From Streptomyces tanashiensis (GTDB taxonomy: Bacteria > Actinomycetota > Actinomycetes > Streptomycetales > Streptomycetaceae): a stretch of DNA of 64,000 nt. The translations under genes and the position numbers were made by a program. How positions within the stretch are numbered: position 1 is the stretch's first letter; every line of letters begins with the position of its first letter. Below are positions 9,233-22,032 of the stretch, in pieces. Under the pieces are notes generated by a model. It searched no databases. It was not told where the DNA came from and was given only the letters and a program-made list of their open reading frames with translations. The DNA lies in the NCBI RefSeq assembly GCF_014648895.1, contig NZ_BMRZ01000003.1, forward strand, positions 806,001-870,000, given 5' to 3'.

Positions 9233-10588
9233 GTGGACCGCTGCGTCGTCCTGGTGGACGCCGGCTACCTGCTGGGCGCCGCCGCCAGTCTCCTCGCCGG
9301 GGAACCGGCCCGCTCCAGGATCACCGTCGACCACGCCGGGCTGATCCAGCAGCTGCGGCAGCGCGCCGAGGCCGAGACCGCGCTGCCCCTCCTGCGGATC
9401 TACTGGTTCGACGGCGCTCCCGACCGGGTGCCCCAGCCCGAGCACCGCAGACTGCGTGTCATGCCCCGGGTCACCGTCCGGCTCGGCGCCCTGACCAGGA
9501 GCGACGGGCGCTGGGCGCAGAAGGGCGTCGACGCGGCCATGCACACCGAGCTGACCGAGCTCGCCCGGAACAGGGCCTGCTCCGACATCGTGCTCGTCAC
9601 CGGCGACGGCGACCTGCTGCCCGGCCTCATGTCGGCCAAGGAGCACGGCGTCGCCGTCCACCTCTGGGCCGTCCAGGCCGCCGACGGCGACTACAACCAG
9701 TCCGAGGACCTGGTCGCCGAGGCCGACGAACGGCGGGTCCTCGACCGGGCCTGGATCACCCGCGCCGTCCGCGCCAAGGACCTCACCGGCATCTGCGCGC
9801 CGCCGCCCGCCCCACGCCCGGAGATCGCCGCCATCCTCTCCGCGCCGCTGCCCGAGGCGGCCCTCGCCGCCTCCGCCGAACGGGCCGCCGAGGCGGCCGC
9901 CGCGGCCGTACGGAACGGGGGAGCGGCCCCCGGCGAGGCGAACGGCGACGGCGGCCACGACCACGTCCACACCGACGGCGTCCGCACCAACGGTCACGTC
10001 CACACCAACGGTCACGTCCGCGACGACGAGCACGTCCACGGCGCGGGCGTCCCCGCCCCGGCGGCCGGCAAGGGCGTCCCCACCCCCAAGGACCTGGCGG
10101 GCCTGCGCGGACCCGGCGCCCCGGCCACCCCGGTCCCGCAGGGCGCGAGCGCGCTCCGCTGGTCCTCCGACCGGGGCTGGGTCGAGCGCCCCGCCCCCTC
10201 CCTCGGGGAGCCGGCCGAGACCGCCACCCTGCCCACCCTCGCCACGCTCACCAGCGCGGAGCAGCGCTGGGCGGACCGCGAGGAGGACATCACCACCGTC
10301 GGCGGCGACCCGTTCGAGGTCGGACAGGTGTTCGCCCGCCGTTGGATGGAGCGGCTCCCCGAGCCGAGCCACGTCCAGAAGCTCTCCACCCTCTACCCGC
10401 GGATCCCGCACCGCATCGACGGCGAACTGCTCCGCTACGCCGCCCGTTTCGGACTTCTCGCCCACAAGGACGACCAGATCGACGAGCACGACCGCTACGC
10501 GATCCGGGCCGGCTTCTGGCGCGAGATCGACGTCCGGGCCGCCGCCGAACACGCCCCCGCGCCCGGAGCCGGCCCGGCGACCCCGTAG
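9233..10588 (+). CDS. NYN domain (PIN-like) putative nuclease
   Basis: The protein has a PIN-like NYN fold in its first 180 residues. Conserved acidic positions appear in CVVLVDAGYLLG, IYWFDGAPD, KGVDAAMHTEL and VTGDGDLLPG, which would bind a metal ion for RNA cleavage. A disordered middle follows, with a His-rich segment (TNGHVHTNGHV) made of two 18-base repeats. A conserved C-terminal helical region (about 340-440) ends the protein. The GTG at 9233 is preferred because GGGTGG lies properly upstream; an in-frame GTG at 9224 would add three residues. The RNA target is unknown. Confidence 0.8.
   Translation: MDRCVVLVDAGYLLGAAASLLAGEPARSRITVDHAGLIQQLRQRAEAETALPLLRIYWFDGAPDRVPQPEHRRLRVMPRVTVRLGALTRSDGRWAQKGVDAAMHTELTELARNRACSDIVLVTGDGDLLPGLMSAKEHGVAVHLWAVQAADGDYNQSEDLVAEADERRVLDRAWITRAVRAKDLTGICAPPPAPRPEIAAILSAPLPEAALAASAERAAEAAAAAVRNGGAAPGEANGDGGHDHVHTDGVRTNGHVHTNGHVRDDEHVHGAGVPAPAAGKGVPTPKDLAGLRGPGAPATPVPQGASALRWSSDRGWVERPAPSLGEPAETATLPTLATLTSAEQRWADREEDITTVGGDPFEVGQVFARRWMERLPEPSHVQKLSTLYPRIPHRIDGELLRYAARFGLLAHKDDQIDEHDRYAIRAGFWREIDVRAAAEHAPAPGAGPATP
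9986..10021 (+). repeat. two 18-base tandem repeats in the NYN gene
   Basis: ACCAACGGTCACGTCC is repeated with an 18-base period, encoding TNGHVH then TNGHVR within a His/Asp-rich linker. It keeps the reading frame. Confidence 0.7.
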
Positions 10589-10599
10589 GCTCTTCCCCC

Positions 10600-11580
<981 letters not shown>

Positions 11581-11656
11581 CCCGACCCGCACCGCACCCA
11601 CCTCACGTACGGCACACTTCTCACGTACCGCACGTCACCCTCAGGAGCTGCACGCA

Positions 11657-12484
11657 GTGAGCACCCTGCCCGCCGAGGCCCTGCCCACCGGCACGCTCCC
11701 GGCCCGGTCCCACGGCGACGAGGACGGCGCCGCGCCCCTCGCCCCGCGCGCCCGGCTGCTGCCGTCCCTGGCCGCCGTCTACCGCGCGCAGCTCTCCCGC
11801 GCCCGCGTCGCCCGCATCCCGCTGCTCTTCGTCGCCACCTTCCAGTCGATCGGGATCATGGTCCTGATGCGCGGGGTCGTCGACGGCGGCTCCGAGGCGC
11901 GCGCGGTCGTGGCCGGCTCCACCGTCCTCGTCGTCGCCTTCGTCGCGCTCAACCTGCTCGCCCAGTACTTCGGGCAGCTGCGGGCCGGCGGCGGCCTCGA
12001 CCACTACGCCACCCTGCCCGTGCCGCCCGCCGCCGTCGTCCTCGGCGCCGCCGGGGCGTACGCCTCCTTCACGGTGCCCGGGACCGCCGTCACCGCCGTC
12101 GCCGGCTCCGTCCTCTTCGGGCTGCCCCTCGGCAACCTGTGGATCCTCGCCGCCGTCGTCCCGCTCTCCGGGGCGGCGCTCGCCGGGCTCGGCGCGGCCC
12201 TCGGTCTCCTCGCCCCCCGCCAGGAGCTGGCCACCCTCCTGGGCCAGCTCGGCATGTCGGCGGCCCTGCTCCTCGGGGTCCTCCCCGCCGAGCGGCTGCC
12301 GGGACCGATCGGCTGGGCGCGGGACCTGCTGCCGTCCACGTACGGCGTGGAGGCCCTGGCCCGCACCTTCGAGCCGCACCCCGACTGGGCGGCCGTCGCC
12401 GTCGACCTCGCCGTGTGCGCGGCGGTCGGCGTCGTCTCGCTCGCCCTCGCCACCTGGGCCTACCGGCGGGCCGCCGTCCGCTGA
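11657..12484 (+). CDS. ABC-2 type transporter permease
   Basis: A 275-residue membrane protein with about six hydrophobic helices: near residues 55-73, 81-100, 117-140, 145-165, 170-195 and 248-268. This is the layout of ABC-2 (DrrB-like) permeases. It follows the ATPase gene by 76 bases and is almost certainly its partner. The N-terminal 30 residues are hydrophilic and probably cytoplasmic. CAGGAG lies about 9 bases before the GTG. The exported compound cannot be deduced; regional neighbours give no biosynthetic cluster. Confidence 0.88.
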   Translation: MSTLPAEALPTGTLPARSHGDEDGAAPLAPRARLLPSLAAVYRAQLSRARVARIPLLFVATFQSIGIMVLMRGVVDGGSEARAVVAGSTVLVVAFVALNLLAQYFGQLRAGGGLDHYATLPVPPAAVVLGAAGAYASFTVPGTAVTAVAGSVLFGLPLGNLWILAAVVPLSGAALAGLGAALGLLAPRQELATLLGQLGMSAALLLGVLPAERLPGPIGWARDLLPSTYGVEALARTFEPHPDWAAVAVDLAVCAAVGVVSLALATWAYRRAAVR

Positions 12485-12518
12485 GGCGGGCCACAGGGAC
12501 ACCTGGCACGATGGCGGG

Positions 12519-13157
12519 GTGACCGCACCTCTGACTCCGCCTCACCAGCCGCCGCACGATCCCGACTGGCCCCCGCCGCCCCCGCCGCCGCTCGGCCCGG
12601 CCGGTGACCCGATCACGGCGGCCGAGGTCGTGCAGGGCGTCGTGGTGACCCTCCTCTCGGCGGTCGCGGGGGCGCTGTTCGGAGTGCTGTGGCTGAACCT
12701 GGCCCCGCGGGTCCTGCTCATCTCGGACGGCAAGGGCGTCTATCTGCGGAACTCCGAGGGGGAGCAGGCGATCGGCGCCGACGGCACGTTCGTGCTCCTC
12801 GCGCTGGCCTTCGGAGCGGTCGCCGCGCTCGTCGTCTTCCTGCTGCGCCGCAAGGGCGGCGTCCCGCTCGTGCTCGGCCTGGCGCTCGGCGGCGGCCTGG
12901 GCTCGCTGCTCGCCTGGGGGATCGGGACGCACTTCGGCCCCACCGCCGACGTGGTCGCCCACGCGAAGGCGGTCGGCCCCAACGTCACCTTCGAGGCGCC
13001 CCTCGAACTGAACCTGGGCGCGGCCGCGATGCTGGCCTGGCCGCTCGCCGCGATGATCGTCCACCTGGCGCTGACGGCCGTCCTCGGCCCCCGCGACCCG
13101 GAACCGGAGCCCTGGGACCAGCCGAAGCCGTACACGCAGGGTCCCGGCTCGCACTGA
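12519..13157 (+). CDS. DUF2567 family membrane protein
   Basis: A 212-residue protein with a proline-rich cytoplasmic head (1-32), four predicted transmembrane helices (about 38-58, 90-110, 117-137 and 167-190) and one extracytoplasmic loop between the first two. The sequence matches DUF2567, a conserved actinobacterial family of unknown role. The GTG at 12519 is preceded at 6 bases by CACGAT, a plausible -10, so it may have its own leaderless promoter. It converges with ybaK, and both stop codons lie in one hairpin. Confidence 0.82.
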   Translation: MTAPLTPPHQPPHDPDWPPPPPPPLGPAGDPITAAEVVQGVVVTLLSAVAGALFGVLWLNLAPRVLLISDGKGVYLRNSEGEQAIGADGTFVLLALAFGAVAALVVFLLRRKGGVPLVLGLALGGGLGSLLAWGIGTHFGPTADVVAHAKAVGPNVTFEAPLELNLGAAAMLAWPLAAMIVHLALTAVLGPRDPEPEPWDQPKPYTQGPGSH

Positions 13158-13194
13158 CGCCCCCGGCCCCCCACAGGGCCGCGCCGTGCGTCAG
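13154..13194. terminator. convergent terminator holding both stop codons
   Basis: CTGACGC (13154-13160) pairs with GCGTCAG (13188-13194), and an inner CGGCCC/GGGCCG stem sits in the loop. The TGA of the DUF2567 gene and the TGA of ybaK on the other strand are both inside the outer stem. Confidence 0.5.
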
Positions 13195-13688
13195 GCGCGG
13201 CCGATCGGGGCCACGACCGCGGAGGTGAGGGCGGCCAGGTCCGCGGGGGAGAGCTCCACCTCCAGGCCCCGGCGGCCCGCCGAGATGCAGACGGTCGCGT
13301 GGTCCGAGGCGGAGGAGTCGAGGACGGTACGGAGGCGCTTGCGCTGGCCCAGCGGGGAGATGCCGCCGCGGACGTACCCCGTCGTGCGCTCCGCCGCCGC
13401 CGGGTCGGCCATCGCGGCCCGCTTCCCGCCGACCGCCGAGGCCAGGGCCTTCAGGTCCAGCTGGCCCGCCACCGGGACCACCGCGACCGTCAGCTCGCCG
13501 TCGACGTCCGCGACCAGCGTCTTGAAGACCCGGTCGGGGGAGACGCCGAGGGCCTCCGCCGCCTCCTCGCCGTACGAGGGGGAGGCCGGGTCGTGCTCGT
13601 ACGCGTGCAGCGTGAAGGGGGTGCCGGCCGCCGTCAGGGCCACCGTCGCCGGAGTGCCTCCGCTGTTCTTCTTCTGCTTCTTCGCCAC
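13191..13688 (-). CDS. ybaK: Cys-tRNA(Pro) deacylase YbaK/EbsC
   Basis: A 165-residue editing protein that hydrolyses cysteine wrongly attached to tRNA(Pro). The family core is seen in KTLVADVDGELTVAVVPV, LASAVGGKRAAMADP and TTGYVRGGISPLGQRKRL; the lysine in VFKTL and the GG-SPLG loop belong to the active site in this family. Length and domain coverage are normal. The ATG at 13688 begins a Lys-rich head (MAKKQKKN). It is followed at 40 bases by the LON-domain gene on the same strand, so co-transcription is possible. Confidence 0.9.
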   Translation of the reverse strand: MAKKQKKNSGGTPATVALTAAGTPFTLHAYEHDPASPSYGEEAAEALGVSPDRVFKTLVADVDGELTVAVVPVAGQLDLKALASAVGGKRAAMADPAAAERTTGYVRGGISPLGQRKRLRTVLDSSASDHATVCISAGRRGLEVELSPADLAALTSAVVAPIGRA

Positions 13689-13727
13689 GCGCTCTTCCTC
13701 GGCTCGGTCCGTCCGGCGGGGGCCGGG

Positions 13728-14465
13728 TCAGTTCGGGTACGTCGGGGCCTGCGTCAGGTCGACCACCGGCAGCGACGGCAGATGCCGGAGCACCGCGGTC
13801 TCCGCGCGCAGCAGCGTCAGCTCCTCGCGCAGCCGCGTCGCCGTGTCCGGCGCCTGGAGCAGCCGCTGCTTCGACGGGGTGTCGAGCACCGCGGCCGCAG
13901 CGACCAGGTACGAGACCACGGAGGGCTCGTCCGGCAGCTCACTCGTCGTCAGTGAACGCTCCCGGGCCCCCGCGAGGCGCTTCTGGTAGTTCCGGAAGGC
14001 CCGCAGCACGCCCTCGGCGAGCGTGCCCGCCTCCTCGCCCTGCTCCTCGGGGATCTCCTCGACCTCGGCCGTCAGGAACGGCCCGCTCGCGTCGACCGAC
14101 AGCAGTTTCACCCGGGTCGTGCCGGTGGCCATCACCTCGAAGCTGCCGTCGGCGCGCTCCCGGATCGACGCCGCGTCGGCGACGCAGCCGACCCGGTGGA
14201 AGGACTGGATGGGATCGGAGCCGAAGCCCGCCGCCGGGCCCTTCTCCGGCAGCGCCGTCTGGTCCGGCATGCCCGGAGCCGTCGGCGCGACCTCGCGGCC
14301 GTCCCGGATGGCGACGACGGCGAAGCGGCGCGGCTCCGCGTCGTCGATCGCGAGCAGCTCGCGCATCATGGCGCGATAACGCTCCTCGAAGACGTTCAGC
14401 GGCAGCACGAGGCCCGGGAACAGCACCGCGTTGAGCGGGAAGAGTGGCAGGCGAGCGGTGGTCAC
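13728..14465 (-). CDS. LON peptidase substrate-binding domain protein
   Basis: A 245-residue protein made of the Lon N-terminal (PUA-like) domain without ATPase or protease parts. It begins LPLFPLNAVLFPGLVLPLNVFEERYR, the hallmark of the family. A helical C-terminal half follows. Stand-alone LON-domain proteins are widespread in actinobacteria, and their role is presumed substrate recognition or adaptor function. The GTG at 14465 was chosen because homology begins five residues later. The frame upstream stays open but is not homologous. Its stop is 40 bases before ybaK. Confidence 0.88.
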   Translation of the reverse strand: MTTARLPLFPLNAVLFPGLVLPLNVFEERYRAMMRELLAIDDAEPRRFAVVAIRDGREVAPTAPGMPDQTALPEKGPAAGFGSDPIQSFHRVGCVADAASIRERADGSFEVMATGTTRVKLLSVDASGPFLTAEVEEIPEEQGEEAGTLAEGVLRAFRNYQKRLAGARERSLTTSELPDEPSVVSYLVAAAAVLDTPSKQRLLQAPDTATRLREELTLLRAETAVLRHLPSLPVVDLTQAPTYPN

Positions 14466-14476
14466 AGCCGCCAAGC

Positions 14477-15529
14477 CTAATGGCCGCCGGGCCCGCCCCG
14501 TCCGGTCCGTCCACGACCGGTTCCCCGGAGCGGTGTCCGGCGGGCCAGTTCGCCCCGCGCCCGGTCCCGCGCGGCCAGGAAGCGGAGGAGGGGATCCTCC
14601 GGTACGGCACCCCGCGCGGCACCCCACGGGAACGAGGTCGCGTACGGGCCGATCCGCCCGAACTCCGCCCACGCCTCCTCCCAGCGCGCCCGCTCCACCA
14701 GCACGTGCGCGAGCAGATTGCGGACCTCCGCGGGCCAGGGGTCGCCCGCCGGGAAGTCCGCCGACAGGGCGAGCGCGCGGACCACCGCCCGGTCGACCCG
14801 GCCGGCCGGCACGGACCCGTCCGGCCCCGGCGGCACCCGGAGCCCGTCGTAGGCCGCGCGGACCGGCAGCGCCCCGACGAGCGAGCCCGGGGCGGCGTCG
14901 TCGGCGGCCTGCTCGGCGAAGTCGAAGGCGGCGCGGTGCGAGCCGTACCACTGCGCGGAGAGGTACTTCAGCGCGGCGACATGGCAGCCGTAGTGGTGCG
15001 GGGAGCGGCGCACGGCCTGCTCCCACAGCGACTCGAAGACCGCGTGCCCGGCGTGCGCCCCGCGCGCGTGGTCCAGGGCGAGTCGCCACGGCACCGGGTC
15101 GTGCGGCGCCGCCCCGGCGATCTCCTGGACCAGCGGGGCGAGCTCGCGCAGCCGCTCGGCCCGGGCCGGCGACTCCCAGGCCCTGCGGACGGCGAGCTGC
15201 GCCGTGACGAGGAGGACGTCGGGATCGCCGGGCGCGGCGGCGCGCCACGCGCCGAGCCAGTCGCCCCTGCTGTACGCGAAGGTGGCGAGCCGGGTGACGT
15301 ACCGGTCGCGGTCCTCCCACTCGCCGGCGTCCCGGGTGGTGGCCAGCAGCTTCGCCGCGGGCTCCGGGTCGCCGAGGGCGGCGGCGACCAGGGCGGGGGC
15401 GAGCCGCTCGTCCGGGGCGTCGAGGAGCACGTCGTCGTCCGGCACGCGCCCCGCGGCGAGCCGGGGGGCGTGCCGGGCCGAGCGGACGGTGCCGACCAGG
15501 GCGCGGAACAAGGACATGGTGCTGTGCAT
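14477..15529 (-). CDS. alpha-helical repeat protein, unknown
   Basis: A 350-residue, mostly helical protein rich in Ala, Arg and Trp. Segments such as DPVPWRLALDHARG, HAVFESLWEQAVRRSPHHYGCH and WEEAWAEFGRIGPYA have the spacing of tetratricopeptide-like repeats. No catalytic motif is recognised. It precedes the LON-domain gene by 11 bases in the same direction, so the two are probably one transcript. The start may be the ATG at 15529 or the second ATG four codons on (MSLFRAL). The C-terminal tail is Arg/Gly-rich. Confidence 0.75.
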   Translation of the reverse strand: MHSTMSLFRALVGTVRSARHAPRLAAGRVPDDDVLLDAPDERLAPALVAAALGDPEPAAKLLATTRDAGEWEDRDRYVTRLATFAYSRGDWLGAWRAAAPGDPDVLLVTAQLAVRRAWESPARAERLRELAPLVQEIAGAAPHDPVPWRLALDHARGAHAGHAVFESLWEQAVRRSPHHYGCHVAALKYLSAQWYGSHRAAFDFAEQAADDAAPGSLVGALPVRAAYDGLRVPPGPDGSVPAGRVDRAVVRALALSADFPAGDPWPAEVRNLLAHVLVERARWEEAWAEFGRIGPYATSFPWGAARGAVPEDPLLRFLAARDRARGELARRTPLRGTGRGRTGRGGPGGH

Positions 15530-15657
15530 TCTCCCCCGGCCGTGCCCGCCGCGGCAGCCGCGTCACCGGGTCACGACAGCACCCTCACCCCGCCGCGACA
15601 CCACCCTCACCGCCTCCTCCCCGCGGCGGTCGCCTCCTCCGCTCCGCGGCGGCGTCC

Positions 15658-17271
15658 TCACCCCCTCCGCAGCAGCCGGGTCGCGCCCGCCGCCACCGTC
15701 GTCGCGAGGATCCAGCCGAGGAGGATCAGCGCCGCGGCCGCCCACTGCCACAGGCCCTCCAGACGCCAGTAGCCGTCCTGGCCGAGGTTGATCACGGGCA
15801 GCAGGAGGTCGAGCGCGTACAGCGTGCCGTTCCACTCGGGCGACTCCTCCGCCTTCAGCGGTATCGGGCGGTAGTGGGAGAAGGCCACCGTGCCGGCCGC
15901 CCACAGCACGGCCATCCACAGCGCCGCCCGGCCCGGCCGGTAGCCGTACGCCACGGTCCAGTCCTGGAGGTATCCCCACAGCTTCCCCGCGATCGGCAGG
16001 GTCTCGCGTCTGCGCCGCTGCTTGGCGAGCAGCACCTCGCGGGCGTCCGCGTCCTCGCCGCTGTTCCGCAGGACCGTCGCGAGCCGCTCGTACGGCTCGG
16101 GGGCGTACTCCGGGGTCGCCGCCGCCACCCATTGGAGGCGCCGGGCCAGCGGGAAGTGTCCGTACGGCACGAGGTTCTCGTAGGCGAAGCCGCCCATGGC
16201 GAGCCCGCCGGGCCCCGGCCAGCTGGTGGACAGGTCGATCAGCGTGACGACCTTGGCGCCGTTGAGCACCACCCGCCCCTCCTCCGGGCGCTCGCCGTTG
16301 AACCGCAGCTCCGGGGTCACGATCCGGCGCAGCGACACCTCGTCCCGGCGGGCGCCGTTCAGCAGGAAGCGGGCGGAGTGCAGGTCCACCGCGTCACCGA
16401 ACCGGCCGTCGTCGAGCCGCACCCCGCCGTGGCACTCCACCGGCTTGCGCCGGGTGCCCTGGGCGGGCGTCACCCCGTACGGCGGAGTGGCCGTGGTGTT
16501 TCCCGTCCGGCCGTTGCTCCCCGTCCCCTCGTACACCCAGGCCGCGTTCAGATAGAGCGAGCGCTCCACCGTCAGCTGAGGAGCGTTCAGCGCGCGACGG
16601 CCCTGCGCCCCGCGCAGCACGCTGCCGCGCAGGCTGAGCGAGACACCGACCTTCGCCCCGCGCAGGCTCAGCTCCCCGTGGGCCTCGATCAGCTCGGCCT
16701 GGAGGTCCTGGGCGACCACCATCCCGTCCGCCGTGATCGCCCGCCCCCGCCGGTCCGGCCACACCTGGATCTGGTTGATCAGCAGGTCCGTGCCGATCTG
16801 GGCGTCCGTCAGCCGGATGCCGTGGCGCACCCGGCAGCGCGGAAGATGCAGGTCCCCCTCCGTGTGCAGCCGGGCCGCCTCCAGGCGCGGCAGCGCGCAC
16901 TCGACCATCCGCAGGGTGCCGAAGCGGGCCTCGGGCAGCACCACCTCGCCGTCGAACCGGCAGCCGTGCAGCTCCACGTACGGCCCTATCGTCCCGCCCG
17001 CCAGATTCAGCACGCCGGTGATCCTGACCCCGCGCAGCTTCAGCGCGGCCACCCGCCCGGACCGGGCCGGCGGCCCGTCGAGCAGCAGCAGCGCCACCAC
17101 GTCGGCGCGGACGCTCCGCTCCTCCCCCCACTCCCGTACCCCGAAGGGGTCGTCCCGCTCCGCGATCCCCTCCGTCAGATCGCAGGTCCTGCCGATCCGG
17201 AACGCCCGCCACACGGCCCGCTCCGGGCCCGTGAGACCGTCCGGCATCCCGTCCTCGTGCGGCTCGGTCAC
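15658..17271 (-). CDS. beta-helix domain membrane protein (oxidoreductase-annotated family)
   Basis: A 537-residue protein. Residues about 60-345 contain repeated short strands such as LKLRGVRITGVLNLAGG and LSLRGAKVGVSLSLRG, a pattern like a right-handed beta-helix or pentapeptide-type solenoid. A helical basic linker (ARRLQWVAAA through KQRRRRET) and two C-terminal membrane helices (about 443-460 and 508-528) follow. Streptomyces relatives are often labelled membrane-associated oxidoreductase, but I see no Rossmann fold or redox motif, so that label is unsupported. The C-terminal part ends ATRLLRRG. It is divergent from hisD. Confidence 0.75.
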   Translation of the reverse strand: MTEPHEDGMPDGLTGPERAVWRAFRIGRTCDLTEGIAERDDPFGVREWGEERSVRADVVALLLLDGPPARSGRVAALKLRGVRITGVLNLAGGTIGPYVELHGCRFDGEVVLPEARFGTLRMVECALPRLEAARLHTEGDLHLPRCRVRHGIRLTDAQIGTDLLINQIQVWPDRRGRAITADGMVVAQDLQAELIEAHGELSLRGAKVGVSLSLRGSVLRGAQGRRALNAPQLTVERSLYLNAAWVYEGTGSNGRTGNTTATPPYGVTPAQGTRRKPVECHGGVRLDDGRFGDAVDLHSARFLLNGARRDEVSLRRIVTPELRFNGERPEEGRVVLNGAKVVTLIDLSTSWPGPGGLAMGGFAYENLVPYGHFPLARRLQWVAAATPEYAPEPYERLATVLRNSGEDADAREVLLAKQRRRRETLPIAGKLWGYLQDWTVAYGYRPGRAALWMAVLWAAGTVAFSHYRPIPLKAEESPEWNGTLYALDLLLPVINLGQDGYWRLEGLWQWAAAALILLGWILATTVAAGATRLLRRG

Positions 17272-17374
17272 TGCCGCCCCCTCGCTTTCCCCGATGCGCT
17301 CCCACCACTCCGCTTCCCGGGAGTCGTGGATTCGTACAGTCGTTCTTCCCGCACTGTGACGGGCTGAACGCTAA

Positions 17375-20499
<3,125 letters not shown>

Positions 20500-20501
20500 T
20501 C

Positions 20502-20666
20502 GTGAACGGCCTCTCCACCATCCTGATCCTCGTCGGGCTCTTCCTGCTCGGCGGCATCTACTCCTTCGTCAAGCAGAAGATGCCCAAGGGCCTCATCGTG
20601 CTCCTCTCCATCGGCGCCGCGATGTGTCTCTCCGCCGGTGTGCTGCGTCTGGACGTGTGGTCATGA
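20502..20666 (+). CDS. small membrane protein within the his operon
   Basis: A 54-residue protein with two hydrophobic helices (about 5-22 and 31-48) separated by a short basic loop (KQKMPKG). It starts two bases after the hisB stop and ends overlapping the hisH start (ATGA), so it is translated with its neighbours. Placement between hisB and hisH is conserved in Streptomyces to my knowledge, but no function is assigned. A role in histidine or PRPP-derived metabolism would be pure guesswork. Confidence 0.75.
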   Translation: MNGLSTILILVGLFLLGGIYSFVKQKMPKGLIVLLSIGAAMCLSAGVLRLDVWS

Positions 20667-21310
20667 GCACCGCTTCTCCGAAGAAGGTCGTCGTCTTCGA
20701 CTACGGCTTCGGCAACGTGCGCTCCGCCGAGCGCGCGCTCGCCCGGGTCGGCGCCGACGTCGAGATCACCCGCGACTACGACACCGCCATGAACGCCGAC
20801 GGGCTCCTCGTCCCCGGCGTCGGCGCCTTCTCCGCCTGCATGCAGGGCCTCAAGGAGGCCCGCGGCGACTGGATCATCGGCCGCCGGCTCTCCGGCGGCC
20901 GCCCGGTCATGGGCATCTGCGTCGGAATGCAGATCCTCTTCGCCCAGGGCATCGAGCACGGCGTGGAGACCGAGGGCCTCGACGAGTGGCCCGGCACGGT
21001 CGAGCCGCTGAACGCGCCCGTCGTCCCCCACATGGGCTGGAACACGGTCGACGCGCCCGCCGACACGCAGCTCTTCGCGGGGCTCGACGCCGACACCCGG
21101 TACTACTTCGTGCACTCCTACGCGGTGCGCGAGTGGACCCTGGAGGTCGGCAACAAGAACATGCGCGCCCCCAAGGTCAGCTGGGCCACCCACGGCGAGC
21201 CCTTCGTCGCCGCCGTCGAGAACGGCGCCCTGTGGGCCACCCAGTTCCACCCCGAGAAGTCCGGCGACGCCGGAGCCCAGCTCCTCACCAACTGGATCGG
21301 AACCCTGTGA
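20663..21310 (+). CDS. hisH: imidazole glycerol phosphate synthase glutaminase subunit
   Basis: The glutamine amidotransferase half of IGP synthase, delivering ammonia to HisF. It has 215 residues, a class I amidotransferase. The nucleophile is Cys86 in [10 protein letters not shown], and the His/Glu of the triad are in TQFHPEKSG near the C-terminus. The start [13 protein letters not shown] is typical. The ATG at 20663 overlaps the upstream small ORF stop, and its own stop overlaps priA (GTGA). Confidence 0.97.
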   Translation: MSTASPKKVVVFDYGFGNVRSAERALARVGADVEITRDYDTAMNADGLLVPGVGAFSACMQGLKEARGDWIIGRRLSGGRPVMGICVGMQILFAQGIEHGVETEGLDEWPGTVEPLNAPVVPHMGWNTVDAPADTQLFAGLDADTRYYFVHSYAVREWTLEVGNKNMRAPKVSWATHGEPFVAAVENGALWATQFHPEKSGDAGAQLLTNWIGTL

Positions 21311-22032
21311 GCACTCTCGAACTCCTCCCCGCCGTCGACGTCCGCGACGGCCAGGCCGTCCGGCTCGTCCACGGCGAGTCCGGCAGCGAGACCTCCTACG
21401 GCTCCCCGCTGGAGGCCGCCCTCGCCTGGCAGCGCGCCGGCGCCGAGTGGCTCCACCTGGTCGACCTGGACGCCGCCTTCGGCACCGGCGACAACCGCGA
21501 CCTGGTCCGCCAGGTCACCGAGGCCATGGACATCAAGGTGGAGCTCTCCGGCGGCATCCGCGACGACGCCTCGCTCGCCGCCGCCCTCGCCACCGGCTGC
21601 ACCCGCGTCAACCTGGGCACCGCCGCCCTGGAGACCCCCGAGTGGGTCGCCAAGGTCATCGCCGAGTTCGGCGACAAGATCGCCGTCGGCCTCGACGTGC
21701 GCGGCACGACCCTGCGCGGCCGCGGCTGGACCCGCGACGGCGGCGACCTGTACGAGACGCTCGCCCGCCTCGACTCCGAGGGCTGCTCCCGCTACGTCGT
21801 CACCGACATCGCCAAGGACGGCACCCTCCAGGGCCCCAACCTGGAGCTCCTGAAGAACGTCTGCGCGGCCACCGACAAGCCCGTCGTCGCCTCCGGCGGC
21901 GTGTCCTCCCTGGACGACCTGCGGGCCCTGTCCGGCCTGGTCCCGCTGGGCGTCGAGGGCGCGATCGTCGGCAAGGCGCTGTACGCCGAGGCCTTCACCC
22001 TCGAAGAGGCGCTCGCGGCGGTGGCCTCGTGA
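21307..22032 (+). CDS. priA: bifunctional isomerase PriA (HisA/TrpF)
   Basis: A TIM-barrel isomerase of 241 residues acting on ProFAR (histidine) and, in actinobacteria, also on phosphoribosyl-anthranilate (tryptophan). The two catalytic aspartates are in [10 protein letters not shown] (Asp11) and [13 protein letters not shown]. Phosphate-binding loops appear in ELSGGIRDD and VVASGGVSS. No trpF is present in the window's trp genes, which fits the dual role. The GTG at 21307 overlaps the hisH stop. The ridA start overlaps its stop. Confidence 0.95.
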   Translation: MSTLELLPAVDVRDGQAVRLVHGESGSETSYGSPLEAALAWQRAGAEWLHLVDLDAAFGTGDNRDLVRQVTEAMDIKVELSGGIRDDASLAAALATGCTRVNLGTAALETPEWVAKVIAEFGDKIAVGLDVRGTTLRGRGWTRDGGDLYETLARLDSEGCSRYVVTDIAKDGTLQGPNLELLKNVCAATDKPVVASGGVSSLDDLRALSGLVPLGVEGAIVGKALYAEAFTLEEALAAVAS

